Part shown: piece after piece, positions 15,763 through 25,017 of the stretch | Position numbering within the stretch: position 1 is the stretch's first letter | Layout of the letters: each line of letters starts with the position of its first letter | Source of the DNA: Chryseobacterium oleae | GTDB taxonomy: Bacteria > Bacteroidota > Bacteroidia > Flavobacteriales > Weeksellaceae | DNA: 64,000 bases | Direction: 5' to 3' | Assembly (NCBI RefSeq): GCF_900115055.1 | Contig: NZ_FOVD01000001.1 | Location: 806,001-870,000, forward strand | The notes under the pieces: model-generated | Told to the model about the DNA's origin: nothing | Databases searched by the model: none | Seen by the model: the letters and a program-made list of their open reading frames with translations, nothing else | Made by a program: the position numbers and the translations under genes

Positions 15763-17148
15763 CTATTTTCCGATACAAAACTTAGAAAAAATATTCCCCA
15801 ACACCTCATCATTCGTCACTTCACCGGATATTTCACCAAGATGCTCTAAGGCGTTTCTCAGTTCATAGGCCAATAATTCTGTAGAGATCTGGAAGGAAAT
15901 AGCTTCTTTCACTTTATGGGTCGCATCCAGAGATTTGCGAAGGGCCTCAAAATGTCTTTGATTCGTGATGACTACGTTATTTTCCTGGGATTTTAATTGC
16001 TCAACGTAAGAAGACAATTCATTTTTCAGATCCTGAATATTTTGGTTTTCAACTGCTGAGATTCTGATAAAATCAAAGTCCTGGCTGATGGCATTCCTGA
16101 AAATATCTTCTACTGCTTCGTATTTTGGAGGCAGGACTTCATCTATTTTTGTGGCACAGATGATCAGTTTCAGATCGTCTCTCTGTAAAGATCTGATCAT
16201 TTCAATATCTTCGGAATAGTCTTCGGTAGCCGCATCTGCAAGGTAGACCAGAATATTCGCGTTTTCCACTTTTTCTTTGGCTTTCTTTACCCCGATGGCT
16301 TCGATTTCATCTACGGTTTCACGAAGTCCGGCCGTATCGATAAGACGGAATGCATGACCTTTAATATGCAGAATTTCTTCAATCGTATCTCTTGTGGTTC
16401 CGGCAATATTACTCACAATGGCTCTCTCCTCTTTCAATAGAGAGTTGAGCAAAGTCGATTTTCCGGCATTCGGTTTTCCGATAATGGCTACCGCGGTTCC
16501 GTTTTTAATGGCATTTCCGTATTGGAAACTTTCAATCAGAGAATCTAGTTTAACCTCAATTTTATCTAAGAGCCCGTTCAGCGCTGAGCGGTCTGCAAAT
16601 TCTACATCTTCTTCAGCAAAATCCAGTTCAAGTTCGATCAGGGAAACAAAATTCAGAAGATCAGTCCTTAATATCGATATTTCATTGGTAATTCCCCCTT
16701 TCAATTGGTTGATGGCGACTTTTCGGGACGCTTCATTTTCAGACGCAATGACATCAGCAATAGCTTCCGCCTGCGAAAGATCAATTCTTCCGTTGATGAA
16801 TGCACGAAGGGTAAATTCACCGGCTTTCGCCATTCTTGCCCCATTTTTGATCAGGGTTTCCAGAATACGTTTTCCGATATGCGGCGAGCCGTGAAAAGCA
16901 ATTTCCACAGAATTTTCTGTCGTAAAACTTTTCGGAGCCAGGAAAATAGAAAGCATTACTTCATCAATCGCTTCCTCCCCATCCATAAAATAACCGTAAT
17001 GAATGGTATGAGACTGCTGCTTTTCCAGTTTCTTGCCCGGAAAACTTTTCTGAACCACCGGTAAAGCATCGTTCCCTGAAACTCTGATAATGCCTAAAGC
17101 TCCTACTCCATTGGCCGTAGCCAGTGCGCAAATCGTATCGTTATTCAT
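15763..17148 (-). CDS. mnmE: tRNA modification GTPase MnmE
   Basis: 461 residues, the normal family length. MnmE with MnmG adds the carboxymethylaminomethyl group to U34 of certain tRNAs in the cytoplasm. N-terminal folate-binding domain (NNDTICALATANGVGALGI at 2-20), helical domain, and an inserted G domain: P-loop GKPNAGKS at 224-231, AGTTRDT switch, DTAG and CATKID (NKxD variant). The C-terminus ends in the invariant FCIGK with the catalytic cysteine, so the adjoining element left the gene intact. The final codons are the likely attachment region. Confidence 0.95.
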   Translation of the reverse strand: MNNDTICALATANGVGALGIIRVSGNDALPVVQKSFPGKKLEKQQSHTIHYGYFMDGEEAIDEVMLSIFLAPKSFTTENSVEIAFHGSPHIGKRILETLIKNGARMAKAGEFTLRAFINGRIDLSQAEAIADVIASENEASRKVAINQLKGGITNEISILRTDLLNFVSLIELELDFAEEDVEFADRSALNGLLDKIEVKLDSLIESFQYGNAIKNGTAVAIIGKPNAGKSTLLNSLLKEERAIVSNIAGTTRDTIEEILHIKGHAFRLIDTAGLRETVDEIEAIGVKKAKEKVENANILVYLADAATEDYSEDIEMIRSLQRDDLKLIICATKIDEVLPPKYEAVEDIFRNAISQDFDFIRISAVENQNIQDLKNELSSYVEQLKSQENNVVITNQRHFEALRKSLDATHKVKEAISFQISTELLAYELRNALEHLGEISGEVTNDEVLGNIFSKFCIGK

Positions 17149-17152
17149 GGGG

Positions 17153-17160
17153 CAAATTTA
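17153..17160 (-). promoter_or_regulatory. -7 box of mnmE
   Basis: TAAATTTG on the minus strand matches TAnnTTTG and ends only 4 nt before the ATG of mnmE. If used, the transcript would be leaderless or nearly so. Confidence 0.4.
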
Positions 17161-17247
17161 CGATTTTTCAGGCTAATTTGTGATGGCATCTTTTATACAG
17201 ATTGTCTATGGCTGTGATCGCGCTTGTGGGATTTATATCAATCTATT

Positions 17248-17492
17248 GTTGGTAATCGCAAAGGCGCAAGGTTTTTATTTAATTTGCATCCTGTTTTTAA
17301 GACGCAAAGATTTTATCGGAGATAAAATTTAATTCTATTACCATTATTAAAGCCATCTCAGATTAGTGACCATTTGTGCAAAACATTCGTGATATTCGTG
17401 TTTAAAATCTGCTTAATCAGCAAGATCTGCGCGAAACCAAACTCGCATTTTAAATGAGATTGCTTCGTCACTTCGGTCCTCGCAATGACGGT
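17248..17492. repeat. Mosaic of interspersed intergenic repeats
   Basis: No gene here. Contains one end of the GTTGGTTTTCGCAAAGGCGC element family (17248-17270), a TTTTATCGGAGATAAAATTT palindrome also found near 51220, a 47-bp word (17357-17403) that recurs inverted at 23050-23096, and a GATTGCTTCGTCAC...CGCAATGACGG word also seen near 51180. Confidence 0.6.
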
Positions 17493-18071
17493 TTATTTAA
17501 GCCGTCTCCCTAATTCCTTCACTTTTTGAAGCCATTGCTCCCGTTTCACTTCAGTAGAGTTCCTTACAATTCCAATATAAGTCACTTTCACAGGTTTCAC
17601 CCCACAGAATTCCAGCGTCGATTTTTTCAGCTGATTCACACTCGGTTTTCCATAAAACAGCCAATAATACCATCCCGGCTGATCCAGCGTCGTCATAATA
17701 TGCGCTGTTTTCCCTTTCAAAAGCTTATCCCACCAAACCGAATTTTCCCTGTACTGATAGGAAATGCCTGGAAGGAAAAGCCGGTCCAGAAAACCTTTCA
17801 TCAGTGCAGGCAATCCGCCCCACCAAACGGGATGAATCCATACCAGATGATCTGCCCATTGGATCATTTCCCAGGCTTTCAAAAGATCCGGTTCCAACTC
17901 CATTCTTTTCTGGTATCCAAAATGAAGAATGGGATCAAAATTTAATTCAGCTATCGTGATCTCTTTCACTTCTGCTCCAGCCTTTAAAGCTCCTTCTTTG
18001 TAAGCTTTTGCCATTCCAAAATTGAAGGAATCTTTATTGGGATGTCCGTTGATAATAACTATTTTTTTCAT
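17493..18071 (-). CDS. NAD(P)H-dependent flavodoxin-fold oxidoreductase (quinone reductase-like)
   Basis: 192 residues with the flavodoxin-like fold of the MdaB/KefF/NQO1 family: an N-terminal strand and FMN/FAD loop (IINGHPNKDSFNFGMAKAY), then WIHPVWWGGLPALMKGFLDR, the hallmark that lines the flavin, and GKTAHIMTTLDQPGWYYWLF. Members reduce quinones or nitro/azo compounds by two electrons. Start overlaps the stop of the upstream saccharopine-dehydrogenase-like gene by 4 bp, so the two are co-translated. Confidence 0.85.
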   Translation of the reverse strand: MKKIVIINGHPNKDSFNFGMAKAYKEGALKAGAEVKEITIAELNFDPILHFGYQKRMELEPDLLKAWEMIQWADHLVWIHPVWWGGLPALMKGFLDRLFLPGISYQYRENSVWWDKLLKGKTAHIMTTLDQPGWYYWLFYGKPSVNQLKKSTLEFCGVKPVKVTYIGIVRNSTEVKREQWLQKVKELGRRLK

Positions 18072-19090
18072 GATCCAGATTGTATGTTGATGGTTTCGTA
18101 GGCCTTTAATTTCTCCAATAATGACAGTGGCTGATGCAACTGATGACTGAAGTAAATCTTATTTTCGTGGAAATTTCTCAGCAGCTCTTCTGTGTGCAGT
18201 ACGGCAGAAAAAGCCGTTAATTCCGCCTGTCCTTTTGTACTTTGCAGGCTTAATTTTTTATTATCGCTCGATGTTTTTACCATAATCTCAAATACAGACT
18301 GATCGCCATTTCCACTCGATCCGAAAATCATTTTTCTTTCCTTTAATGACAGAATATTGAAAAGTTTTATTTTTTGAAATGCTCCTAAAAGCCATGTTAT
18401 CAACTTTGAATTATAAGTCATTTTTACACTGACAGAGGGAATTTTCTCAATCTGATTCAAAATATACAGATCCGGTACATCGAAATTATACGCTTCCCTT
18501 TTTCCAATTCCAAAAGAGAAATCAAATTTTTCAGCATCTAAAAAGTGTTTGATGGGAACGCGGCGGTTGTTCTTATACCGGATAAAAGGTTTAGCCACGT
18601 TTTCAGCCATAAAGTGTGCAGAACTTTCTCCCGCAAGATCCTTCACCGAATAATAGACAAAAAGTTTCACTTCCTGAATATCTGCAGTCTCTGAAAGCGT
18701 TTTTACCAAACCATTGACAATACCTCCCATCCATCCGGAACTGAATACAATCCTGCTTTTGATTGTACTTTCTTTAGCCACATCATAAGCTTTAACCAGA
18801 TCGGGAGTAGGTTTTGTAATGTCTAAATAATCAATTCCGTTGGCAATGGCAAACTTGAGAATGTTATCCGACTGATCATTCACCGAGAGAATAATCAGAC
18901 TTATTCTTTTATCGGAAATCACCTGAAAAGTACGGGGATCAGTCACATCAATCTTAAGATCATTCTCTGTTTTCCCACCTTTTCTTCCACCCACGAAAAC
19001 AGATACCTGTGGATTTCTCGATTTCAAAATGCGGATAATGGTTTTACCTACCAGACCATTTCCTCCAATAACCAGAATATTGTGCTCCAT
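18068..19090 (-). CDS. Saccharopine dehydrogenase-like NAD(P)-binding protein
   Basis: 340 residues. N-terminal Rossmann fold with GGNGLVGKTIIRIL (8-21), a second-strand VGGRKGG, DVTDP, and LDITKP, as in saccharopine reductase/homospermidine synthase-like oxidoreductases of unknown substrate. No membrane segment. It is the first gene of a two-gene operon with the quinone-reductase-like flavoprotein. The Crp/Fnr regulator upstream is transcribed in the same direction. Confidence 0.65.
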   Translation of the reverse strand: MEHNILVIGGNGLVGKTIIRILKSRNPQVSVFVGGRKGGKTENDLKIDVTDPRTFQVISDKRISLIILSVNDQSDNILKFAIANGIDYLDITKPTPDLVKAYDVAKESTIKSRIVFSSGWMGGIVNGLVKTLSETADIQEVKLFVYYSVKDLAGESSAHFMAENVAKPFIRYKNNRRVPIKHFLDAEKFDFSFGIGKREAYNFDVPDLYILNQIEKIPSVSVKMTYNSKLITWLLGAFQKIKLFNILSLKERKMIFGSSGNGDQSVFEIMVKTSSDNKKLSLQSTKGQAELTAFSAVLHTEELLRNFHENKIYFSHQLHQPLSLLEKLKAYETINIQSGS

Positions 19091-19195
19091 CTATTTTTTT
19101 TACAAAATTATAAAGCTGCTTCATCCTGGTGTAGGACAAATGTCTAAAAACGGAAAGCCATGAATTATTTCAGACATCGGGTTTTCAACTGAGAT

Positions 19196-19385
19196 TATGA
19201 ATGTCAATGGTGAATTTTGCTTCGCAAGTGAATGGTGAATTTTTGAATGGAGATTTCAGACGTCAGATATCAGACACAAGACATCAGACGATTATTTATT
19301 AGCTTAACTACCAACCAGCAACTAAAAACCAGCAACCTAAAATACCCTGAAACTCATAACTCATAACTCATAACTCTCCCAAATC
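19196..19385. repeat. Low-complexity intergenic repeats (CAGACATCAGAC, CAACCAGCAACT, ACTCATAACTC words)
   Basis: The gap from 19091 to 19411 holds no gene. It is built of short words that recur in other gaps of the window: a TTTTGCTTCGCAAGTGAATGG word, CAGATATCAGACACAAGACAT runs, ACCAGCAACT runs and ACTCATAACTCATAACTC runs. Confidence 0.6.
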
Positions 19386-19411
19386 CCTTATTTAGAAAAT
19401 ATATTTTGATT

Positions 19412-19978
19412 TTAGATGGTAACTTCTTTCCTGATCCGGCTAAGATGCCTTTGGGTAATGCCCAGATAAGAAGCCAGATACTGCAAAGGGATTTTCTGAA
19501 CATAATCCGGTTGATTCCCCAACAGAGCTTCATACCGCTGTGCAGCAGTGTCTCTCTGCAACTGAAAAAATCTTTTTTCCAATTCCAGATATTCCTGTTC
19601 GGCGATCATCTTGAGAAACCTGGTCCAGTTCAGATCGTCTGTTACCAGATCATCTACGGCATCTTTTTTTAAAACCATCAGATCCGCATCCGTAATGGCC
19701 TGCATATTTTCCCTGCTAGGACAGTCTGAAATAAATGACGAATAGCCCGCCATCAGCTGGTTGGGAAACCGGAAGCAGTAGGTCATATCCTTTCCTTCAT
19801 CTGAAATATAGTAGGAACGGAAAATTCCAGATACTATAAAAGCGATTTCTTTACATTTTTCGCCTTCCTGTACAAAAAAGTCGTTTTTATGCACTTTTCT
19901 GGTTTCAAAAAGCGGTAAGAACTCTTTGATCTCAACTTCGGAGAACAGATTAAAGCTTCGGAAAAAATCTTCTACCAT
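19412..19978 (-). CDS. Crp/Fnr-family transcriptional regulator
   Basis: 188 residues from the ATG at 19978, the usual length; an upstream in-frame ATG at 20110 would add 44 hydrophobic, unrelated residues. Cyclic-nucleotide-binding-like beta roll (VHKNDFFVQEGEKCKEIAFI, GIFRSYY), a dimer helix, and a C-terminal HTH (IPLQYLASYLGITQRHLSRI). No Fnr-type cysteine cluster is present, so the signal is unknown. This subfamily is common in Bacteroidota and often sits by oxidoreductase genes, as here. Confidence 0.85.
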   Translation of the reverse strand: MVEDFFRSFNLFSEVEIKEFLPLFETRKVHKNDFFVQEGEKCKEIAFIVSGIFRSYYISDEGKDMTYCFRFPNQLMAGYSSFISDCPSRENMQAITDADLMVLKKDAVDDLVTDDLNWTRFLKMIAEQEYLELEKRFFQLQRDTAAQRYEALLGNQPDYVQKIPLQYLASYLGITQRHLSRIRKEVTI

Positions 19979-20110
19979 GGTTTCAAAATTAGAACTTAGA
20001 ATTCCATCTGGCTTTCTATAGTTTTTAGCGAAATTAAACAAATAAGAAATGATCCACAAAAGTAAGGGTGTGCTCTCGCAGATTTCTCTGATCATGCAGA
20101 TCTCATTCAT

Positions 20111-20879
20111 GTTTTTTGAAACATTAAGATCAATGAAGGATATAAGGTTAGTTAAGAAAAATCAAATGATTTTATTAAGTTGGACGTCCTAAAGCGAAGC
20201 AAAAACTTAATATTCTTAAAACCTTAACACAGAATCTTAATGGTTGATTTTTTTCATATAAATGATACAGGTAGAGCAGATTAAAAAAAGTAAAAATCTG
20301 CATCATCTGATTAATCTACGTGAGATTTTTAAATTATTATATATCTATTGCATTCATCAGAATTGTAAGATTCTTAAAATTGTAATGTTTACTTATTTAT
20401 TCGATTTAAATTCAGTTACGTTCATTCATCAATTTATTTTAACGCAAAGAGGAATTTTAAGACTGCAGATTTAAGTAGGCAAAGAGGGAATCAATTGTAT
20501 TGATTTGATTAAGCGGGCGTTTTATCCTTATTGATCTGGTTTATGATAAAAATAAAACCACTTCAGGATGAAATGGTTTTATCTGCTTTGAATTTACTAA
20601 GTGTATATGAAGTTATGAATGATGTCTTGTTACTGATGCAAAGATAGATCACGCCGTATCGCTTTCTGTCAGGGGAATCCCTAAAATTATATCCGTGAAA
20701 ATACGGTTGTATTCATGAAAAAGCCCCGCAGAGGAATCCGCAGGGCTTCAAGAATTTATCTAACAATTATTAATGTTCAAAGTTTAAATCCGGTGGTTAA
20801 AGGGTAACACTCAATCTCTTAGTTATCCCAAAATTGACAATCAACTATTCACAATTGACGCTCTCCACCATTCACTTTG
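20111..20879. other. Gene-free interval with two hairpins
   Basis: No convincing gene. A 70-codon open frame at 20262-20474 is built on repeat-like words (AAAATCTGCATCATCTGATT) and is not believed. A hairpin with ATAAAACCA and TGGTTTTAT arms lies at 20552-20582, and the pepP-side terminator at 20717-20750. Confidence 0.6.
20717..20750 (-). terminator. Terminator downstream of the aminopeptidase gene
   Basis: On the minus strand, AAGCCCTGCGGATTCC-type arm pairs with GCGGGGCTT and is followed by TTTTT. It lies 130 nt after the stop of the leftward aminopeptidase gene. Confidence 0.55.
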
Positions 20880-22649
20880 TTAAAGCGGGCTCACCAATTC
20901 AAGGAACCACTCTTTAACTTCTCCCTCAAGATAAGGGCCTAATTTTTCTTCACAAGTCTTATGATAGCTGTTCAACCATGCAATTTCCTCTTCTGAAAGA
21001 ATTTCTTTAACAATCGTATCTTTAAAGAACGGGCAGAAAGTCAGGGTTTCAAATTCATAGAATGTTCCGTGAATTGTTTTTTCTGCTTCTTTTACAGCGA
21101 TCAGGTTTTCATGACGGATTCCGTATTTTCCTTCCAGATAATATCCCGGTTCATTGGAACATACCATTCCCGGAAGAAGATCCTGAGCGTTCAGGTCTTT
21201 TCTGATACTCTGCGGACCTTCGTGAACATTCATGAAGCTTCCAACTCCATGACCTGTTCCATGGTTGAAGTCTTTTCCTTCCATCCACAACGGCAGTCTT
21301 GCAATCGCATCCAGATGAACTCCTTTTGTTCCTTTCGGGAATTTCACCATAGATAAACGGATCAGCCCCTGAAGCACCAAAGTAGAATTTCTTTTGAACT
21401 CATCAGAAAATACTCCTAACGCTAAAGTTCTCGTAATATCGGTCGTTCCTTCCAGATACTGTCCTCCTGAATCTACCAGGATGGTTGCATCATTCGTAAC
21501 GTCTTTGCTTCCTTCGCTTTTTGCAGAATAGTGCATGATCGCCCCATTATCTTTATAACCTACGATGCTTCCAAAGCTTTCGCCCACAAAGTTTTCACCT
21601 TCTGCACGGAAACCTCCCAGTTTTTTACCGATGGAATATTCGTTCATGGCTTCTTTTCCGGCGGTATGCGTCAGCCAGTAAAGGAATTTCACCATTGCGA
21701 CACCATCTCTTACCATAACCGTTCTGAATCCTTCCAGCTCGGTTTCATTTTTCTGGGCCTTCATCAGATTACCCGGAACCGGCGCTTTTATAAACTGGTT
21801 GTCAGCTTTTAACGTTTCATAGATCATTTGGTTGCTGTTCGGAGAAACCAATACCTTTTCATTTTTGAATGCGCTCAGATAGTTGTAAAACTCTTCGTAA
21901 GGCATCATTTTCACAAAGGAATCATCCATCTGCTTTCTGGCAGGTACTTCCAGTTTTTCAAGATCTGTGAATAATACGGCATCATTCTTAGTGATTACGA
22001 TATATCCTAAAAAGACAGGATTGCTTTCTACATCACTTCCTCTTAAATTCGAGGTCCAGGCTACATCGTCCAGACTTGAAATAACATGTACGGTAGCTTC
22101 CTGATCTTCCATTTTCTGACGGATAGCTCCCAGTTTATCGGTCACCGATTTTCCGGCTCTCTCCACAGGATGTACAAAAATTGGATTTTTCGAAGGGGTT
22201 CCTCTGTCTTTCCAGATTTCCTTTAATAGCGGAAGATCTGCTAAACTTATATTTTTTGACTGCAGTTTTTGAGAAAGCAGTTCCCAATTGGCGTTGGATG
22301 TCGCAACAGCATTAACCGCCACTTTTCCACCAGCTGGAATTTCAGAAATGATCCAGTCGATATAGTTGGGAGTTCCTTCTATTCCATCTTTAAAAAGATC
22401 AATTCCGGAACCTTCCAGCTCAAGAGCGGCCTGCGTAAAGTATCTTCCGTCTGTCCAAAGTCCTGCTTTGTTTCTGGTAATTACCACAAAGCCGGCAGAT
22501 CCCAAAAATCCGGAAAGCCAAGATCTCTCTTGCCATTCCTCGGGCAGATACTCGCTCATATGCGGGTCTGCAGAATATACTATAAATGCATCAACATTAT
22601 TTTTCTGCATTTCTTCACGAAGTGCAACAACTTTTTCCTTTGAAGTCAT
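20880..22649 (-). CDS. Xaa-Pro aminopeptidase, M24B family
   Basis: 589 residues, the long form with two N-terminal creatinase-like domains and a C-terminal pita-bread catalytic domain. Dinuclear metal ligands are all present: ILVDSGGQY (Asp), TTDITRT (Asp), FNHGTGHGVG (His), CSNEPGYY (Glu) and YEFETLTFCPF (Glu). It removes N-terminal residues that precede proline. No signal peptide, so cytoplasmic. Stands alone, with repeat-rich gaps on both sides. Confidence 0.92.
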   Translation of the reverse strand: MTSKEKVVALREEMQKNNVDAFIVYSADPHMSEYLPEEWQERSWLSGFLGSAGFVVITRNKAGLWTDGRYFTQAALELEGSGIDLFKDGIEGTPNYIDWIISEIPAGGKVAVNAVATSNANWELLSQKLQSKNISLADLPLLKEIWKDRGTPSKNPIFVHPVERAGKSVTDKLGAIRQKMEDQEATVHVISSLDDVAWTSNLRGSDVESNPVFLGYIVITKNDAVLFTDLEKLEVPARKQMDDSFVKMMPYEEFYNYLSAFKNEKVLVSPNSNQMIYETLKADNQFIKAPVPGNLMKAQKNETELEGFRTVMVRDGVAMVKFLYWLTHTAGKEAMNEYSIGKKLGGFRAEGENFVGESFGSIVGYKDNGAIMHYSAKSEGSKDVTNDATILVDSGGQYLEGTTDITRTLALGVFSDEFKRNSTLVLQGLIRLSMVKFPKGTKGVHLDAIARLPLWMEGKDFNHGTGHGVGSFMNVHEGPQSIRKDLNAQDLLPGMVCSNEPGYYLEGKYGIRHENLIAVKEAEKTIHGTFYEFETLTFCPFFKDTIVKEILSEEEIAWLNSYHKTCEEKLGPYLEGEVKEWFLELVSPL

Positions 22650-22869
22650 TCTTTTTCTTTTTTAAAACACCGAAAGTTACGAAAAAATTGAGGTTTAGAA
22701 ATGAAATAAGCGGCCTATTTTCGTTAATGATTTGTTATTTTTTTCTTTGGATAGGGATGTTTTTATTTAATGATTGAGAGTATTTTCGAATGCTGCGGTT
22801 TAAATTTTAAGCCATATAATTTACTGTGCGTTGTTAAACCTTATAGGTTTAGTGTGCAAAGTTTCGTTG

Positions 22870-23039
22870 GTTGGTTTTTCGCAAAGGCGCAAAGACTTTC
22901 CTTGGATCGCTTATTTAAGGCGCGAGAAAATCGAAGATTTTCAGCTAGGAAACTCGGCTTTGAAAAATTGTGAATTGTCACTTAACAACACAATCAATAT
23001 AAAGTACATATAAACTTAGCGTCTTTGCGAAAAACCAAC
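22870..23039. mobile_element. MITE-like element, 170 bp, with 25-bp terminal inverted repeats
   Basis: Ends GTTGGTTTTTCGCAAAGGCG... and its inverted partner ending GCGAAAAACCAAC match over about 22 of 25 bp. The interior includes AGAAAATCGAAGATTTTCAG, also found in the longer copy at 51000-51299. It encodes nothing convincing. The remaining parts of the 22,650-23,275 gap hold only a 47-bp dispersed repeat. Confidence 0.6.
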
Positions 23040-23049
23040 TGATATTTTT

Positions 23050-23096
23050 AAACACAAATGACATGAATGTTTAGCACAAATGATCACTAATTTGAG
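23050..23096 (-). repeat. 47-bp dispersed repeat (inverted copy of 17357-17403)
   Basis: Read on the minus strand, CTCAAATTAGTGATCATTTG and following bases match the 17357-17403 word with only a handful of differences. Both copies lie next to ends of the GCAAAGGCGC element family. Confidence 0.6.
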
Positions 23097-23275
23097 GTTT
23101 CTTATCTATTTTTCACGAATTAAAATGAATGATTCTAACCAACAAAATCATTCATTATTATGATTACCCAAAAATAATTGGCAATATTGATTAAAATACA
23201 CATTTACATACCACAAAAACATCAATATTACTAAACATATAAAGTTTTGGAAAGATTATTGCTACTATTCACCGT

Positions 23276-23713
23276 ATGAGCGAGCAGAATTATAAAAATC
23301 ATAGGAAATTTTATCCTCCCCATCATTTCATTTATCTTCCGATATTGATCATACTTGAAGTTTTTGGCATCTATAAGATTTGGGACAATCCCGAAAATCA
23401 ACTGACCTGGATATTATTTTCCATTGTAATTTTTCTGCTTTTCTATCTGGCTTTTATGACCAGACAGCATTATGCGCTGGGACTTCAAAACCGGATGGTG
23501 ATGCTTGAATTTAAGCAACGGTATTTTGAAATTTTCGGAAAGAGATCCGATGAAGTAGCTGATCAGTTAAAATTCAGTCAGATCGCTGCCCTGAGATTTG
23601 CTTATGATGATGAATTTAAAGAGCTTCTCGGCAAAGCCCTTAAAGAAAATATCTCCGGAGATGAGATCAAGCGGTCCATCAAAAACTGGAGAGCCGACCA
23701 CCAAAGAATCTAA
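23276..23713 (+). CDS. DUF6526-like membrane protein
   Basis: 145 residues. Begins with NYKNHRKFYPPHHFIYLPIL, the pattern of the DUF6526 family as I remember it. Two membrane helices (about 18-34 and 43-61), then a soluble helical domain. The function is unknown. First of three same-strand genes ending with topoisomerase IB. Confidence 0.7.
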   Translation: MSEQNYKNHRKFYPPHHFIYLPILIILEVFGIYKIWDNPENQLTWILFSIVIFLLFYLAFMTRQHYALGLQNRMVMLEFKQRYFEIFGKRSDEVADQLKFSQIAALRFAYDDEFKELLGKALKENISGDEIKRSIKNWRADHQRI

Positions 23714-23733
23714 TAACACTAAAATATTATATC

Positions 23734-23901
23734 ATGAAAAAGTTGACCTTATACAGTATCACTTTATTTACATTGCTTACACTGACAAGCTGTGAAGCAA
23801 TAGAAACTATTTTCAAAGCTGGAATGTGGTGGGGAATTATCCTGGTCGTTGCAGTTGTAGTCATCCTTTTTCTGATTTTTTCGAGGGGTAAAAACTCTTA
23901 A
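23734..23901 (+). CDS. Small lipoprotein with one membrane helix
   Basis: 55 residues. A lipoprotein signal (lipobox LTSC, Cys20 in TLTSCEAIETIFKAG) is followed by a hydrophobic helix (GIILVVAVVVILFLIF) and a short basic end. Similar tiny proteins are frequent in Bacteroidota and are sometimes mislabelled as phosphatidate cytidylyltransferase; nothing here supports that enzyme. It lies 20 nt after the DUF6526 gene and 9 nt before the topoisomerase gene, so it is probably co-transcribed. Confidence 0.65.
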   Translation: MKKLTLYSITLFTLLTLTSCEAIETIFKAGMWWGIILVVAVVVILFLIFSRGKNS

Positions 23902-23910
23902 CCATTTTTT

Positions 23911-25017
23911 ATGGAGAAGAATACGAACCTGGAGATTATTTCCCACCTGAAGCCTTCAAAGATTGTCAAGATCATGAAGGATCCCGAAGCCTCCGCAAAG
24001 GCGGTACATCTTGTATATACCACCGATGCGGAAACGGCCGGGATCACGCGTAAGAAAACAGGAAAAAAGTATTCGTACTACAAAGACGGGGAAAAGCTTA
24101 AAGACAAAGAGGAAATCACCAGGATCAATAAGCTGGTCATCCCTCCTGCCTGGGAAAACGTCAGGATCTGCGCTTTGGACAACGGACATCTTCAGGCAAC
24201 AGGCTTCGACGTAAGAAAAAGAAAGCAATACCGCTATCATCCGCTGTGGAGTGCTTTAAGAAATCACACCAAATTTTACAGAATGCTTCAGTTCGGGTAT
24301 GCACTGCCCGATATACGGCTTCATGTAGAGCAGGATCTTGCTTTAAGGAATTTTGAGAAAAGGAAAATACTGGCACTTATCGTAAGTCTGATGCAGCGTA
24401 CCAATATCCGTATCGGGAATAATGCTTATGAAAAGCTGTATGGCTCCTTCGGTTTAACGACTCTGAAAGATAAGCATGTGAAGATTAACGGTCAGAAAAT
24501 GACTTTCTCTTTTAAAGGAAAGAAAGGCATCATGCACAGTATCGACCTGAAGAGCAAAAGACTTTCAAGGATTGTCCAGAAGTGTAAAGATATTCCGGGG
24601 AGGGAACTTTTTCAATATTTTGATGATGAAGGAAACCGCCATTCTATAGACTCGGGAATGGTGAATGACTATATCAAGGAAATAAGCGGAGAAGATTTTA
24701 CGGCCAAAGATTTCAGAACATGGTCGGGAACCGTAAGCGCCCTGATCGCTTTTAAAGAAATCGGGTATGCTGAAAATGACTCACAATACAAAAAGAAGGT
24801 GAAAGAGGCGTTGGAAATCGTTGCCGAACATCTCGGAAATACCAGTACGGTCTGCCGGAAATATTATGTTCATCCTCTGGTGATCAATCTTTACGAAAAT
24901 AATACCATCAAAAAATACATTGATGAACTGGAACACATTGAAGAAAACGATGGAAAAGCCAGCCTTACCCAGGAGGAAAAACTGGTGCTGAAAATTCTGG
25001 GAAACGAGAAAATGTAG
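23911..25017 (+). CDS. DNA topoisomerase IB (poxvirus-type)
   Basis: 368 residues. Nicks one strand through a 3'-phosphotyrosine and relaxes supercoils. N-terminal DNA-embracing domain with IPPAWENVRIC, then RKRKQYRYHPLW, and a catalytic domain with LIVSLMQRTNIRIGNNAY (Arg), a Lys-containing beta hairpin (KINGQKMTFSFKGKKG), DFRTWSGT and the nucleophile within STVCRKYYVHP. The length is normal for the bacterial family. It follows a small lipoprotein gene by 9 nt. Confidence 0.92.
   Translation: MEKNTNLEIISHLKPSKIVKIMKDPEASAKAVHLVYTTDAETAGITRKKTGKKYSYYKDGEKLKDKEEITRINKLVIPPAWENVRICALDNGHLQATGFDVRKRKQYRYHPLWSALRNHTKFYRMLQFGYALPDIRLHVEQDLALRNFEKRKILALIVSLMQRTNIRIGNNAYEKLYGSFGLTTLKDKHVKINGQKMTFSFKGKKGIMHSIDLKSKRLSRIVQKCKDIPGRELFQYFDDEGNRHSIDSGMVNDYIKEISGEDFTAKDFRTWSGTVSALIAFKEIGYAENDSQYKKKVKEALEIVAEHLGNTSTVCRKYYVHPLVINLYENNTIKKYIDELEHIEENDGKASLTQEEKLVLKILGNEKM

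Noticed and set aside
20262..20474. 70-codon open frame on the plus strand
   Set aside because: Built on repeat-like words (AAAATCTGCATCATCTG), no signal or domain, and not near other genes.
22366..22665. Open frames antisense to the aminopeptidase start
   Set aside because: The opposite strand encodes a complete M24 enzyme with all metal ligands; these frames are shadows.
22770..23013. Short plus-strand frames before 23276
   Set aside because: They lie inside the MITE-like inverted repeat and encode no recognisable protein.
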